A stretch of 64,000 bases of DNA from an uncultured Muribaculaceae bacterium (GTDB taxonomy: Bacteria > Bacteroidota > Bacteroidia > Bacteroidales > Muribaculaceae), in the NCBI GenBank assembly GCA_910579185.1, contig CAJTTG010000002.1:1-64000 (forward strand), read 5' to 3'. Of the stretch, positions 8,527 to 17,490 are shown in pieces. The notes under the pieces were generated by a model. The model was not told the origin of the DNA, made no database searches, and worked only from the letters and a program-made list of their open reading frames with translations. Made by a program: the position numbers and the translations under genes. The first letter of the stretch is position 1. The number at the start of each line of letters is the position of its first letter.

Positions 8527-11500
8527 TTAGAGATTGCGTCCGTGGCAGTTTTTGAATTTTTTGCCACTGCCGCATGGACAGGGATCGTTGCGGCCTACTC
8601 TCGGTGCTGCCTTGGCAGGCTGCGGACGCTGCTGTTCGCCCTGACGGGCCGAGGCTGCCGCGCGTGTCTCCGATTCGCCGGGAAGACCTTCGCGTGAGGT
8701 CTGGTAGTTGGCTTTCGGCTGTGCGCTCTCAGGCATCTCGCGCTGCACCTCAGGTGCCGGACGCTGTGCCGGATCTGCTGCCGGCTGCTGTGTGGGAATA
8801 TAGATGTGGCCACGCAGAAGTGCCGAAGCTACTTTCACATTGAGATTGTTGAGCATCTGTTCAAACAGGTGGAACGATTCAACCTTGTAGATCACCAGAG
8901 GATCTTTCTGCTCATACGATGCGTTCTGAACCGACTGGCGCAGCTGGTCAAGCTCGCGGAGATGTTCTTTCCAGAGTTCGTCGATCGAGACAAGAAGAAC
9001 GGATTTTTCCCATTCCTTGACAATCGAGGCCGATTCGCTCTCAAAAGCCTCCTTGAGATCTACTCGCAGGTAGAACACACGTTTTCCGTCGGTCATCGGA
9101 ACCATGATCTTACCTTCTGCTCCGTGACCTTCAACCCAGTTCTTGACAACAGGATTGGCTATCTCGACGATACGGGCATTGTTGCGTTCAAAGGCTTCCA
9201 TGGCGGCTCCATGCAGATCCTCGATCAGTTCTTCTTTCGGGCGGCTGCGGAACTCTTCTGCCGTGAACGGCATCTCTATGGCAAGAATCTTGAACACTTC
9301 AAGCGACAGATCCTCATAATCGGTCGGAGCATCGTAGGTGTTGATCAGGTTTTCGATAACATCCCAGAACATATTGTTGATGTCCACGCCGATACGTTCG
9401 CCAAGCAAGGCGTGATGGCGGCGCGAGTAGATGTATGTGCGCTGCTTGTTCATCACGTCATCATACTCCAGAAGACGTTTACGGATACCGAAGTTGTTTT
9501 CTTCTACTCGCTTCTGGGCATTCTCAATGGCGTTGTTGATCATTTTCGACTCGATCATCTCTCCTTCCTGAAGACCGAAGCGGTCGAGCATGCGCATCAC
9601 GCGGTCGGTCACGAACAGACGCATCAGCTGATCTTCAAACGACACGTAGAACACCGAGGATCCCGGGTCACCTTGACGGCCGGCACGTCCGCGCAACTGA
9701 CGGTCAACGCGGCGCGATTCGTGGCGTTCTGTACCGATGATGGCCAGACCACCGGCTTTCTTCACCTCTTCGGGCAACTTGATGTCGGTACCGCGGCCTG
9801 CCATGTTGGTGGCGATGGTCACTGTGCCTGCCTTACCGGCGAGTGCCACGATGTCAGCTTCTTTCTGATGGAGCTTGGCGTTGAGGACATTGTGGGGGAT
9901 GTTGCGCATCTTCAGCATGCGCGACAACAGCTCGGAGATTTCAACTGATGTTGTGCCGACAAGTACCGGACGACCTTCCTTGACAAGTTTCTGGATCTCG
10001 TCGATAACTGCGGCATATTTCTCTTTCTTGGTCTTGTAGACGCGGTCCTTCATGTCGTTACGTGCGATCGGACGGTTGGTCGGGATCGTAACCACATCAA
10101 GTTTGTAGATATCCCAGAACTCTCCTGCCTCGGTCTCTGCCGTACCGGTCATGCCGGCGAGACGGTGGTACATGCGGAAATAGTTCTGAAGGGTGATGGT
10201 GGCGAATGTCTGGGTGGCAGCCTCTACCTTCACTCCCTCTTTGGCCTCGATGGCCTGATGCAGTCCGTCGGAATAGCGGCGGCCTTCCATGATACGGCCT
10301 GTCTGTTCGTCAACGATCTTGATCTTGTTATCGTCGATCACATATTCCACATCCTTCTCGAAAAGCGTATATGCCTTGAGCAGCTGGGTGACGGTGTGTA
10401 CGCGTTCCGCTTTGACGGCATAGTTTTGCATCAGTTCGTCTTTCTTCTGGCGACGTTCTGCAAGATCCTGGATGGTCTCGGCCTCGGATAGTTCTGCGGC
10501 TATGTCGGGAAGAACGAAGAAGTTCGGGTCGGCTGAATTGCCGGTCAGAGTGTCGATACCCTTGTCGGTCAGTTCCACGCTGCGGTTCTTCTCGTCGATT
10601 ACGAAATAGAGCGGCTCGGTAGCCTTGGGCATTTCGCGCGAGTTGTCCTGAAGATAATAGGCCTCGGTCTGGAGAAGGATGTTTTTCATGCCTTCCTGGC
10701 TGAGGAAACGGATCAGGGCGTTGTTCTTGGGCAGACTTTTGTAGGCGCGGAAAAGCAGCAGCGCACCCTCTTTTCTTACATCCTTGTCGTCGCTTGCGAG
10801 CTTGGTCTTGGCTTCAGAGAGAATCTGGGTCACCAGACGGCGCTGGGCGTTGACAACGTGCTCAACATTGGTGCGGAATGTCTCGAACATCTGGTCGTCG
10901 CCTTTCGACACCGGACCGGAGATGATCAGCGGCGTACGGGCATCGTCGATAAGAACTGAGTCGACCTCATCGACAATTGCATAGTAGTGTTTGCGCTGAA
11001 CCATATCGCCGGGAGTCATGGCCATATTGTCGCGCAGATAGTCGAAACCGAATTCGTTGTTTGTTCCGAATGTGATGTCGCAGTTGTAGGCTGCGCGGCG
11101 TGCCGGAGTGTTGGGATCGTGTTTGTCGATGCAGTCAACGGTGGAGCCGTGGAACATATAGAGCGGACCCATCCACTCGGAGTCACGTTTCGACAGGTAG
11201 TCGTTGACGGTCACCACGTGTACGCCGCGGCCTGAGAGTGAGCGCAGGAACACCGGAAGAGTTGCCACGAGGGTCTTGCCTTCACCGGTGGCCATCTCGG
11301 CGATCTTACCCTGATGAAGCACTACGCCACCGATCAGCTGGACGTCGTAGTGAACCATGTCCCACACTATTTCGTTGCCGCCGGCTACCCAGCGGTTCTT
11401 GTAGATGGCTTTGTCACCCTCGATGGTCAGGAAGTCTTTGCCGGCTGCTGCCAGATCGCGGTCAAGCTGTGTGGCGGTCACCTCGATGGTCGGTGAGGCT

Positions 11501-11865
11501 GCAAAACGAGCTGCTGTCTCGCGCAATGTCGCGAATACTATAGGCAGATGCTCGTTGAGTTTATCCTCAATGGTGTCGAGAATGTTTTTCTCGCAGCGGT
11601 CAAGCTCGTCCCAGAGTGGCTGACGCTTGTCAACTTCAAGTGTCTCCACCTCGGCGCGGATCTCGGCAATGCGGTTCTCGTCGGCTTCGGTTGCCGATTT
11701 GATGTCGCGGCGAACCTCGTTGATTTTCTCGCGGAGCTGGTCGGCCGACAAGTCCTTGAGTTCTGGTTGTAGGCGTTTTATCTTGTCGATTATCGGCTGG
11801 ATTTCCTTGAGGTCGCGTTGCGACTTATTGCCGAATATTTTGCTTAAAAATGAATTTAATGACAT
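8527..11865 (-). CDS. secA: Preprotein translocase ATPase SecA
   Basis: Motor ATPase that drives proteins through SecYEG. Walker A ATGEGKT is near residue 195 and the DEAD-box-type motif DEVDSVLIDDART near 290, with the preprotein cross-linking domain between the two nucleotide-binding folds. The second nucleotide-binding fold has GRAGRQGDPG. The C-terminal zinc-binding SEC-C tail (NDPCPCGSGKKF, then CH) is at about 1093-1109. At 1112 aa it is longer than E. coli SecA (901 aa); extra segments in the first half and a Pro/Gln/Ala linker before the tail account for this, as usual in Bacteroidetes. It is first in a minus-strand run with the coiled-coil, mgtC and antiporter genes. Confidence 0.98.
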   Translation of the reverse strand: MSLNSFLSKIFGNKSQRDLKEIQPIIDKIKRLQPELKDLSADQLREKINEVRRDIKSATEADENRIAEIRAEVETLEVDKRQPLWDELDRCEKNILDTIEDKLNEHLPIVFATLRETAARFAASPTIEVTATQLDRDLAAAGKDFLTIEGDKAIYKNRWVAGGNEIVWDMVHYDVQLIGGVVLHQGKIAEMATGEGKTLVATLPVFLRSLSGRGVHVVTVNDYLSKRDSEWMGPLYMFHGSTVDCIDKHDPNTPARRAAYNCDITFGTNNEFGFDYLRDNMAMTPGDMVQRKHYYAIVDEVDSVLIDDARTPLIISGPVSKGDDQMFETFRTNVEHVVNAQRRLVTQILSEAKTKLASDDKDVRKEGALLLFRAYKSLPKNNALIRFLSQEGMKNILLQTEAYYLQDNSREMPKATEPLYFVIDEKNRSVELTDKGIDTLTGNSADPNFFVLPDIAAELSEAETIQDLAERRQKKDELMQNYAVKAERVHTVTQLLKAYTLFEKDVEYVIDDNKIKIVDEQTGRIMEGRRYSDGLHQAIEAKEGVKVEAATQTFATITLQNYFRMYHRLAGMTGTAETEAGEFWDIYKLDVVTIPTNRPIARNDMKDRVYKTKKEKYAAVIDEIQKLVKEGRPVLVGTTSVEISELLSRMLKMRNIPHNVLNAKLHQKEADIVALAGKAGTVTIATNMAGRGTDIKLPEEVKKAGGLAIIGTERHESRRVDRQLRGRAGRQGDPGSSVFYVSFEDQLMRLFVTDRVMRMLDRFGLQEGEMIESKMINNAIENAQKRVEENNFGIRKRLLEYDDVMNKQRTYIYSRRHHALLGERIGVDINNMFWDVIENLINTYDAPTDYEDLSLEVFKILAIEMPFTAEEFRSRPKEELIEDLHGAAMEAFERNNARIVEIANPVVKNWVEGHGAEGKIMVPMTDGKRVFYLRVDLKEAFESESASIVKEWEKSVLLVSIDELWKEHLRELDQLRQSVQNASYEQKDPLVIYKVESFHLFEQMLNNLNVKVASALLRGHIYIPTQQPAADPAQRPAPEVQREMPESAQPKANYQTSREGLPGESETRAAASARQGEQQRPQPAKAAPRVGRNDPCPCGSGKKFKNCHGRNL

Positions 11866-11927
11866 ATATGTGTTTGATTTTTATTTCGTTATTGGATAGG
11901 GACGGTCAATGTCCCCGTTTTAGTATG

Positions 11928-11935
11928 CAAAGATA
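11928..11935 (-). promoter_or_regulatory. Probable -7 box of secA
   Basis: TATCTTTG on the minus strand is a full match to TAnnTTTG, about 63 nt before the secA start. It lies in the 106-bp gap after the sulfatase gene. No good -33 element is visible. Confidence 0.5.
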
Positions 11936-11971
11936 GTGAAAATGTGCCGGATATGTTGCTTTTCTGCGCTT

Positions 11972-13510
11972 TTATTCAGCCTTTTCGGGTAGGGTCACAC
12001 TGAAATGCGGATTCGGAGTGTGTTCGCGGAAGATGATTTCTGTCAGTTCCGACACTATATCGGGATGTTCCGACGCTATGTCGTTATCCTCGTGTATGTC
12101 GGTTGCCAGATCATACAGATGCGGTTGGCCGTTCTTGACAATCAGTTTCCAGTCGCCACGGCGCACTCCGATCTGATCCGTCTCGTCGAATTCCCAGTAA
12201 AGGAAGTCGTGCTTGTTTTTCTGATCCTTTCCTTCGAGGGTTGGGGCGAAAGAGATGCCGTCGAAATAATCGGTCTCGGCATTTTGGTTGCCATATCTTC
12301 CGGCAACGTCATTGACTCCGGCCAGTTCCGCCAACGTCGGCATGACATCGTAGAATGCGACAGGCATATCTGTCTCGCTTCCGGCTTCTATCACGCCGGG
12401 CCACAATGCGATGAAAGGCACACGGATGCCACCCTCGTGGATCTGACGCTTGAGACCGCGCAACTTGCCGTCGCGACCGAAGAATGTCGGGTCGGCACCA
12501 CCCTCTTCATGAGGGCCGTTGTCGCTGGTGAACACCACGAGCGTGTTCTTGTCAAGCCCCTTTTCCCTGAGCAGCTGAAGTATGTCGCCAACGTAGGAAT
12601 CAAGGCGAGTGATCATGGCCGCGAACTGGGCATGGGTGTGGGTGTTGGCGTTGTAGCGCGACCCCTGGTCACCACCCCATGTCTTGTCGTCGGTGAATTT
12701 ATCTTTGTAGTGGTCAACGATCGAGTCGTCGGGCTGATAAAGCTCGGCGTGGGGCAGCGTATAGGTCAGAATGCCGAAGAATGGCTGTGTCGAATCCTGT
12801 GCCGACAACCATTTCATCGCTTCCCGATGGATAATATCGGCGGAGTACTGGCTGCGTTTGCGGTAGTCCGGGCCAAACATCGGATAGTTGATGTTTTCGT
12901 CCATCACAACTCTAACGGTGGCCGTATCGCCAAGCGACCGGCTGTAGCGGTTGAGGAAGTTGGGATAGTAGAGATGGGCCTGGAACTGGCATATATAGCC
13001 GAAATATTCGTCTATGCCGCGCTTTTCCGGAACTGAGTGGGAACCCTCATAACCGCCGGCCCATTTGCCGAACATCCCGGTCGTGTAGCCCAGATCCTTG
13101 AAGATCTCGGGAAGGATCACGTGGGCGGAATCGTAGGGGTGTTGTCCCACAACGGAATAGTCTTCATTCTCGCCATACTTGACCATCGGGACATCGCGCC
13201 AGTATTCTTTGTTGCCTCTGACTTCGCAGTGACCGGAATGCTGTCCGGTCATGAGCGATGCCCGGGAAGGGGCGCTGACCGGTGAACCGGCGTATGCCTG
13301 GGTGAAGCGCATGCCGTTTCTGGCCATGGAGTCTATGCAAGGTGTCGAGATATAGGGTTGTCCATAGCATCCGAGGTCGCCGTAACCCATATCGTCACAC
13401 ATGATGAAGACAATGTTGGGCTTTGCTGTCTGTGGCGCTTTCTGTGAAGCTGTGGCCGTTCCTATGCTGGCCGATGCTCCGAGGAGCATCAATAGTTTTT
13501 CGTATGTCAT
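11972..13510 (-). CDS. Ser-type sulfatase (S1 family, arylsulfatase-like)
   Basis: Removes sulfate esters, probably from host or dietary glycans. An N-terminal signal peptide (about residues 1-22) points to export. The alkaline-phosphatase-fold metal site shows CDDMGYGD at 38-45. The formylglycine motif is SAPSR with Ser79, so maturation would need a radical-SAM anSME enzyme, which is not in this window. A second metal motif, TSDNGPHEEGG, lies in the C-terminal half, followed by GLKRQIHEGGIRVP. The 512 aa length is normal. It is last in a minus-strand run after the PafA-like gene (61-nt gap). The exact S1 subfamily and substrate cannot be given without comparison. Confidence 0.92.
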   Translation of the reverse strand: MTYEKLLMLLGASASIGTATASQKAPQTAKPNIVFIMCDDMGYGDLGCYGQPYISTPCIDSMARNGMRFTQAYAGSPVSAPSRASLMTGQHSGHCEVRGNKEYWRDVPMVKYGENEDYSVVGQHPYDSAHVILPEIFKDLGYTTGMFGKWAGGYEGSHSVPEKRGIDEYFGYICQFQAHLYYPNFLNRYSRSLGDTATVRVVMDENINYPMFGPDYRKRSQYSADIIHREAMKWLSAQDSTQPFFGILTYTLPHAELYQPDDSIVDHYKDKFTDDKTWGGDQGSRYNANTHTHAQFAAMITRLDSYVGDILQLLREKGLDKNTLVVFTSDNGPHEEGGADPTFFGRDGKLRGLKRQIHEGGIRVPFIALWPGVIEAGSETDMPVAFYDVMPTLAELAGVNDVAGRYGNQNAETDYFDGISFAPTLEGKDQKNKHDFLYWEFDETDQIGVRRGDWKLIVKNGQPHLYDLATDIHEDNDIASEHPDIVSELTEIIFREHTPNPHFSVTLPEKAE

Positions 13511-13571
13511 CTGTCGTTTTGTTGTTAAATCTACGGATCAGGGTGTGGAGCCACCCTCATTGAATTGGCGA

Positions 13572-15164
13572 TCAGTTGGTTCTGACCGGAGGCACAGATG
13601 ATGCGTTGGGAGCGCGGATCCGGATAGTGTGAGCCACGGTCGGGGCTATAGCACGGGCATCAACGGGTGTTTCGATCTTTGTCGCGCTGACGTTCGGCCC
13701 CATGATGAATGCCGGAATGCTGGCGGCATTGTTGCGCTCAGCCGGACGGCGGCTGTTGGGGGTCGGGTTGTTGTCGTCGACAATGACCCATCCTGGATTT
13801 ACCTCAACTATCACGTCGCCGCAGTGCTCGACTGATATGTTGCGTTTCAGTGCCTGCGGATCGTCGCCAACTCGCGCCGCGATGATATCGTCGATTGTGA
13901 ACACGTTGCTCACTCCGGCCATCCGGGCAAGGAAGTCAGCCACTTCCGTGCGGAAATCTGAAAGGCTCAGACCACGGTCGGTAATGTATTTGCGGTTCAG
14001 GAAGAACTGCCGGTTGTTGTAGCCTGTGACCCAGTCGCCATTGCCGTGTGTCGCCATGAGATACATCTCCAGAAGTGACATTGCCTTCTTTATGGAGTAT
14101 TCTCCGGTGGGGACGCGCCATTTCGGATCGTCGGGCGACATGCCGCCTCGGGATGGGGTGCCGGCAAGGAAGATGGTGGGTGCTCCGGCCGATGATACGC
14201 GGTCGGCTGTGCTGAACAGTCGTGCCAGATCCCGGTCAAGACGCAGGTACGCGTCGATTGTTTCCAGTCGGGTTGCGCCGGGTAGGCTGAGGGTGTAGAC
14301 TATATTCAGCATGTCGGGGTTCTCGTCGCGCCCCATTTTTGCTGTCGACATCAGGTCGAGAGCCAGATCCGTGACTTCCGTGTTTCCGGGAGGTGTGTTC
14401 TTGAATCTGGTGAAACGGTCAAACTGTTTCGATGGGTATGTGTGGCGGAACGGACGGTTGCGTTCGCCGCGTGAGATCAGCGGATAGCTGTCGAGTGGAC
14501 GCGATGGTGTCCATTTTATCGTGTCAAGACGGCTGTGCAGCGGCGTCAGGTAGTTGCGGTTGCTGACACTGGCCGGCATCTCTTTGTAGTAGGTCGTGGA
14601 GGCCCAGTTGCCGGTGTGGTCGTAGATCCAATAGGCTCCGTTGGCTGCATGTCCGGCGGCCACTAAGGCCATCTGTGGATCAGCCCCGATGGCATAGACC
14701 ATGCCGTCTCCCTCTGTGTCAATGCGGAATTCGTCGGCAAGGGTCGAAACTTTGATAGCTTTTGCAGAAAATGTCTCGTCGGTGAAGTTGCCTATGCATT
14801 TGGGGTCGACGAGTACTTTCGTTGTCAGGTTGGTGGCAGGAGTGTAGATCTGTTCAGCCGGTATGCCGTTGACCATCGGTGCCGCGCCGGTGTAGATCAC
14901 GGCTGCTGCGGCTGTGGGGTCAAGACCGGGGCCGAAGTCGATGCTGTTAATCGACAGCCCTTTGTTCATCAGACGTTTGAACCCACCTTCCGATAACTGC
15001 GGTTCGAGAAGCCGCAGATAGTCGTCCTGTAGCCCTTCTACAATGATTCCGAGCACAAGAGGAGACCGCTGCACGCTCTGGGCGTTCAGGCCGAGAGTGG
15101 CGAGCAGCGTGGTCAGCACGCATAGCAGGCTGTGGTTGGTCTTATCTGTCTTTGGAAGTCGCAT
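13572..15164 (-). CDS. PafA-like alkaline phosphatase superfamily protein, probably inactive
   Basis: The scaffold is that of PafA-type phosphatases/phosphodiesterases (530 aa, exported; IIVEGLQDDYL near residue 40, YLRLDRDLARL in the second half, C-terminal AIAPTVAHTI). The catalytic elements usual in PafA are altered. The nucleophile motif TAPGHAS before IYTG reads TAAAAV here, with the Thr out of register. The TADHG metal motif is replaced by LAGTPSRGG. The C-terminal HGT metal His is not seen, and the first metal Asp appears as Glu. These comparisons are with the family motif from memory. A binding or structural role is more likely than catalysis. It overlaps the preceding DUF4105 gene by 23 bp, so the two are translationally linked. 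Confidence 0.8.
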   Translation of the reverse strand: MRLPKTDKTNHSLLCVLTTLLATLGLNAQSVQRSPLVLGIIVEGLQDDYLRLLEPQLSEGGFKRLMNKGLSINSIDFGPGLDPTAAAAVIYTGAAPMVNGIPAEQIYTPATNLTTKVLVDPKCIGNFTDETFSAKAIKVSTLADEFRIDTEGDGMVYAIGADPQMALVAAGHAANGAYWIYDHTGNWASTTYYKEMPASVSNRNYLTPLHSRLDTIKWTPSRPLDSYPLISRGERNRPFRHTYPSKQFDRFTRFKNTPPGNTEVTDLALDLMSTAKMGRDENPDMLNIVYTLSLPGATRLETIDAYLRLDRDLARLFSTADRVSSAGAPTIFLAGTPSRGGMSPDDPKWRVPTGEYSIKKAMSLLEMYLMATHGNGDWVTGYNNRQFFLNRKYITDRGLSLSDFRTEVADFLARMAGVSNVFTIDDIIAARVGDDPQALKRNISVEHCGDVIVEVNPGWVIVDDNNPTPNSRRPAERNNAASIPAFIMGPNVSATKIETPVDARAIAPTVAHTIRIRAPNASSVPPVRTN

Positions 15165-16362
15165 TGAGTGTGAAGTTTATGGAACGGATCAATCCGCATC
15201 CTGCCAGCAGGAGCAATGCCGGATTGATGGACTGAACCCCGGTTGCAGCGATGATGAAAAATATGGTTGTTGCAGTGATATTGTAGAGATGGAACCACCC
15301 GGTTATTTTTCGTGCTTTGCGGATATAGACCGTCAATGGCACTATAAGACACAAAGGATTCATCCATGTCAACAGCCAGTTGGGCGACGATGCTTCGTGG
15401 ACGGAGATGAACACCAGGAATGCCACCACGCATCCCATTATGCCGAAAATTCCGAACAGCAGGAAGTCAAACCAACGGCTGACTCTGTTTTTGCGGCGGT
15501 CGGCTATTGTCAGCAGAATGGTGATCAAAAGCAATAGCCCGATGGCTGCTACCGGTCCTTGATACCATGGCGTAGGGCCAAGTATAGGCCCGTCGGCCGG
15601 CCCGTCGGCAAGGATTTCTGTCGCAGTGACCAGCGGCGCGCCGGAGCGTGGGCCGCTGCCGATTCTGGCTGTCGCCGCAAGCTCTTCAAGGATCACCGGG
15701 GCGAACATCATCTCCCGGCTGTCGATCTCCTGATCAAGGCCGCTGCCGAGGCAGATATCTATTCCAAACTGATACCACAGATAGTTTTTGTGGAAATACC
15801 GCATTTCGTTGCGGAACGTGGACATCTTTTCGGCCTGTGCCGGCGATTGGGTCAGCACTATTTCCGCTCCGATGGCGTTTTCTATGAGCTTCAGAGGCCT
15901 TGTGGCGCAGTTGTCGCGAACATAGTTGTAGCGGTAGATACGGTTCTCCGGTTGCAGGTTCCTGTCAACAGCTTCTACCAGCGCGGCCACCTGACCGGGA
16001 GTCAGGTTCAATGTCTGCTGGGTGACGCGACGCTGTTGATGTGCGTACGACAGCAAGAAATATTCTGTCGGACAGACACCGATGCTGTAGTCTGTCTCGC
16101 CTTTGACAAAGCGGTAAACGAAATGCGGTGCGTTGAAATCAAACATCCCCCAGTTGGCCACAACATCTGTTGTACCATAGCGGAGCCGGAGGCCTGAATG
16201 CCCTTCCAGAGAGTATATGTCGGCTCCGGGCGCACATGTCAGCAGGGCAGCTGTGGCGGTTGAATCATCGGCAGCCACCGGAGGCAGAAAACGTTGCTGT
16301 GCCTTGGCCGGCAGGATTGCGGCCAAGGCAAACAACAATATTATCAGTCTGATTCCTTTCAT
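15142..16362 (-). CDS. DUF4105 domain membrane protein
   Basis: An N-terminal signal peptide (about residues 1-21, ending AKA) precedes a periplasmic DUF4105 domain (about 40-250). The domain carries the typical GADIYSLEGHSGLRLRYG stretch, a conserved His in a GH motif, and NYVRDNCATRPLKLIE, where the family's Cys is seen. A C-terminal block of four to five membrane helices follows (about 275-395). The family (Lnb N-terminal periplasmic domain) has a papain-like NlpC-related look but no established function. It is downstream of galE (30-nt gap) and overlaps the PafA-like gene by 23 bp, so it is likely one operon. Confidence 0.85.
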   Translation of the reverse strand: MKGIRLIILLFALAAILPAKAQQRFLPPVAADDSTATAALLTCAPGADIYSLEGHSGLRLRYGTTDVVANWGMFDFNAPHFVYRFVKGETDYSIGVCPTEYFLLSYAHQQRRVTQQTLNLTPGQVAALVEAVDRNLQPENRIYRYNYVRDNCATRPLKLIENAIGAEIVLTQSPAQAEKMSTFRNEMRYFHKNYLWYQFGIDICLGSGLDQEIDSREMMFAPVILEELAATARIGSGPRSGAPLVTATEILADGPADGPILGPTPWYQGPVAAIGLLLLITILLTIADRRKNRVSRWFDFLLFGIFGIMGCVVAFLVFISVHEASSPNWLLTWMNPLCLIVPLTVYIRKARKITGWFHLYNITATTIFFIIAATGVQSINPALLLLAGCGLIRSINFTLNATSKDR

Positions 16363-16392
16363 TTATCCGCGGAGGTAATGGCGGTATCGGTC

Positions 16393-17430
16393 TTACATGA
16401 TGCCGCGTTCGCGGAGTTTGCATTGCCATGCCCATGCCGAGCGCATGGTGTCCTCCAGTGTGGAGTCGGCAACCCAGCCGAGAACGTTGTTGGCGTGAGC
16501 CGGATCGGCCCATACTTTCTCTATGTCACCCTCGCGGCGTCCGACGATCTTATGCGGAACTTTGACTCCGGTTGCGGTCTCGAATGTGTTGATCAGTTCG
16601 AGCACGGATGTTCCGCGGCCGGTGCCGAGGTTGAAGATCTCGATCTTGTCGTCCGAAGCATCGTTGAGCATGCGTTCAACGGCCAGCACGTGGGCTTTGG
16701 CCAGATCGACAACGTTGATATAGTCGCGGATGCATGATCCGTCGGGGGTGTCGTAGTCGTCGCCGAATACGCTGAGTTCCTTGCGGATACCCATGGCTGT
16801 CTGCGTCAGATAGGGGATGAGGTTCTGTGGAACGCCGTTGGGGAGTTCGCCGATCTCAGCCGTTGGGTGTGCGCCTACCGGGTTGAAGTAGCGCAGGATG
16901 ACGCTCTTGAACGGTGCGCCGGAGTTGATCACATCGGTGATGATCTCCTCTGATATCTGTTTTGTGTTGCCATAGGGCGACGTGGCTTTTTTGATAGGCG
17001 ACTGCTCGGTCACGGGATTTTCGTCGGGCTCACCATAGACGGTGCATGATGAAGAGAACACGATACCTTTCACACCGTTGGGTGCCATAAGGTCGAGCAG
17101 GTTCATCAGTGTGTTGAGGTTGTTGCGATAGTAGAGGATAGGTTTCTGAACCGATTCGCCGACAGCCTTGCTTGCGGCGAAGTTGATGATTCCGCGGATG
17201 TCGGGATAGTCTGCGAACAGCTTTTTAAGAGCTTCCATATCGGTGCAGTCGGCCTCAACAAAATCAGGACGTTGGCCTGAGATGCGTTCTATGCCGTCGA
17301 GCACGTCGCGGTTGGAGTTGGAGAGATTGTCGATAATCACTACCGGATATCCGGCGTTCTGGAGTTCGACGACGGTGTGCGAGCCGATATAGCCTGTTCC
17401 GCCAGTCACGAGGATTCTATCTTTTTTCAT
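16393..17430 (-). CDS. galE: UDP-glucose 4-epimerase
   Basis: Interconverts UDP-galactose and UDP-glucose in the Leloir pathway and for glycan precursor supply. It is a short-chain dehydrogenase with the NAD-binding GGTGYIGSHT at residues 9-18, the catalytic Ser region FSSSCTVYGEP, and the YGNTK motif with the Tyr-xxx-Lys pair. The 345 aa length is standard. It appears to lead a four-gene minus-strand run with the DUF4105, PafA-like and sulfatase genes. Confidence 0.96.
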   Translation of the reverse strand: MKKDRILVTGGTGYIGSHTVVELQNAGYPVVIIDNLSNSNRDVLDGIERISGQRPDFVEADCTDMEALKKLFADYPDIRGIINFAASKAVGESVQKPILYYRNNLNTLMNLLDLMAPNGVKGIVFSSSCTVYGEPDENPVTEQSPIKKATSPYGNTKQISEEIITDVINSGAPFKSVILRYFNPVGAHPTAEIGELPNGVPQNLIPYLTQTAMGIRKELSVFGDDYDTPDGSCIRDYINVVDLAKAHVLAVERMLNDASDDKIEIFNLGTGRGTSVLELINTFETATGVKVPHKIVGRREGDIEKVWADPAHANNVLGWVADSTLEDTMRSAWAWQCKLRERGIM

Positions 17431-17461
17431 CGCTTATGTTGGTGTTATTTATTTTATGCCA

Positions 17462-17469
17462 CAAAGTTA
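17462..17469 (-). promoter_or_regulatory. Probable -7 box of galE
   Basis: TAACTTTG on the minus strand ends 31 nt before the galE ATG, giving a leader of about 26 nt. A -33 element is not obvious. Confidence 0.5.
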
Positions 17470-17490
17470 ACAAAAAAATGTCTTTGTGTG

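Noticed and set aside
8806..9948. 380-codon frame antisense to secA
   Set aside because: Shadow of secA codon bias; no signal, domain or promoter support.
12005..13036. 343-codon frame antisense to the sulfatase
   Set aside because: Entirely opposite a well-supported sulfatase; no family features.
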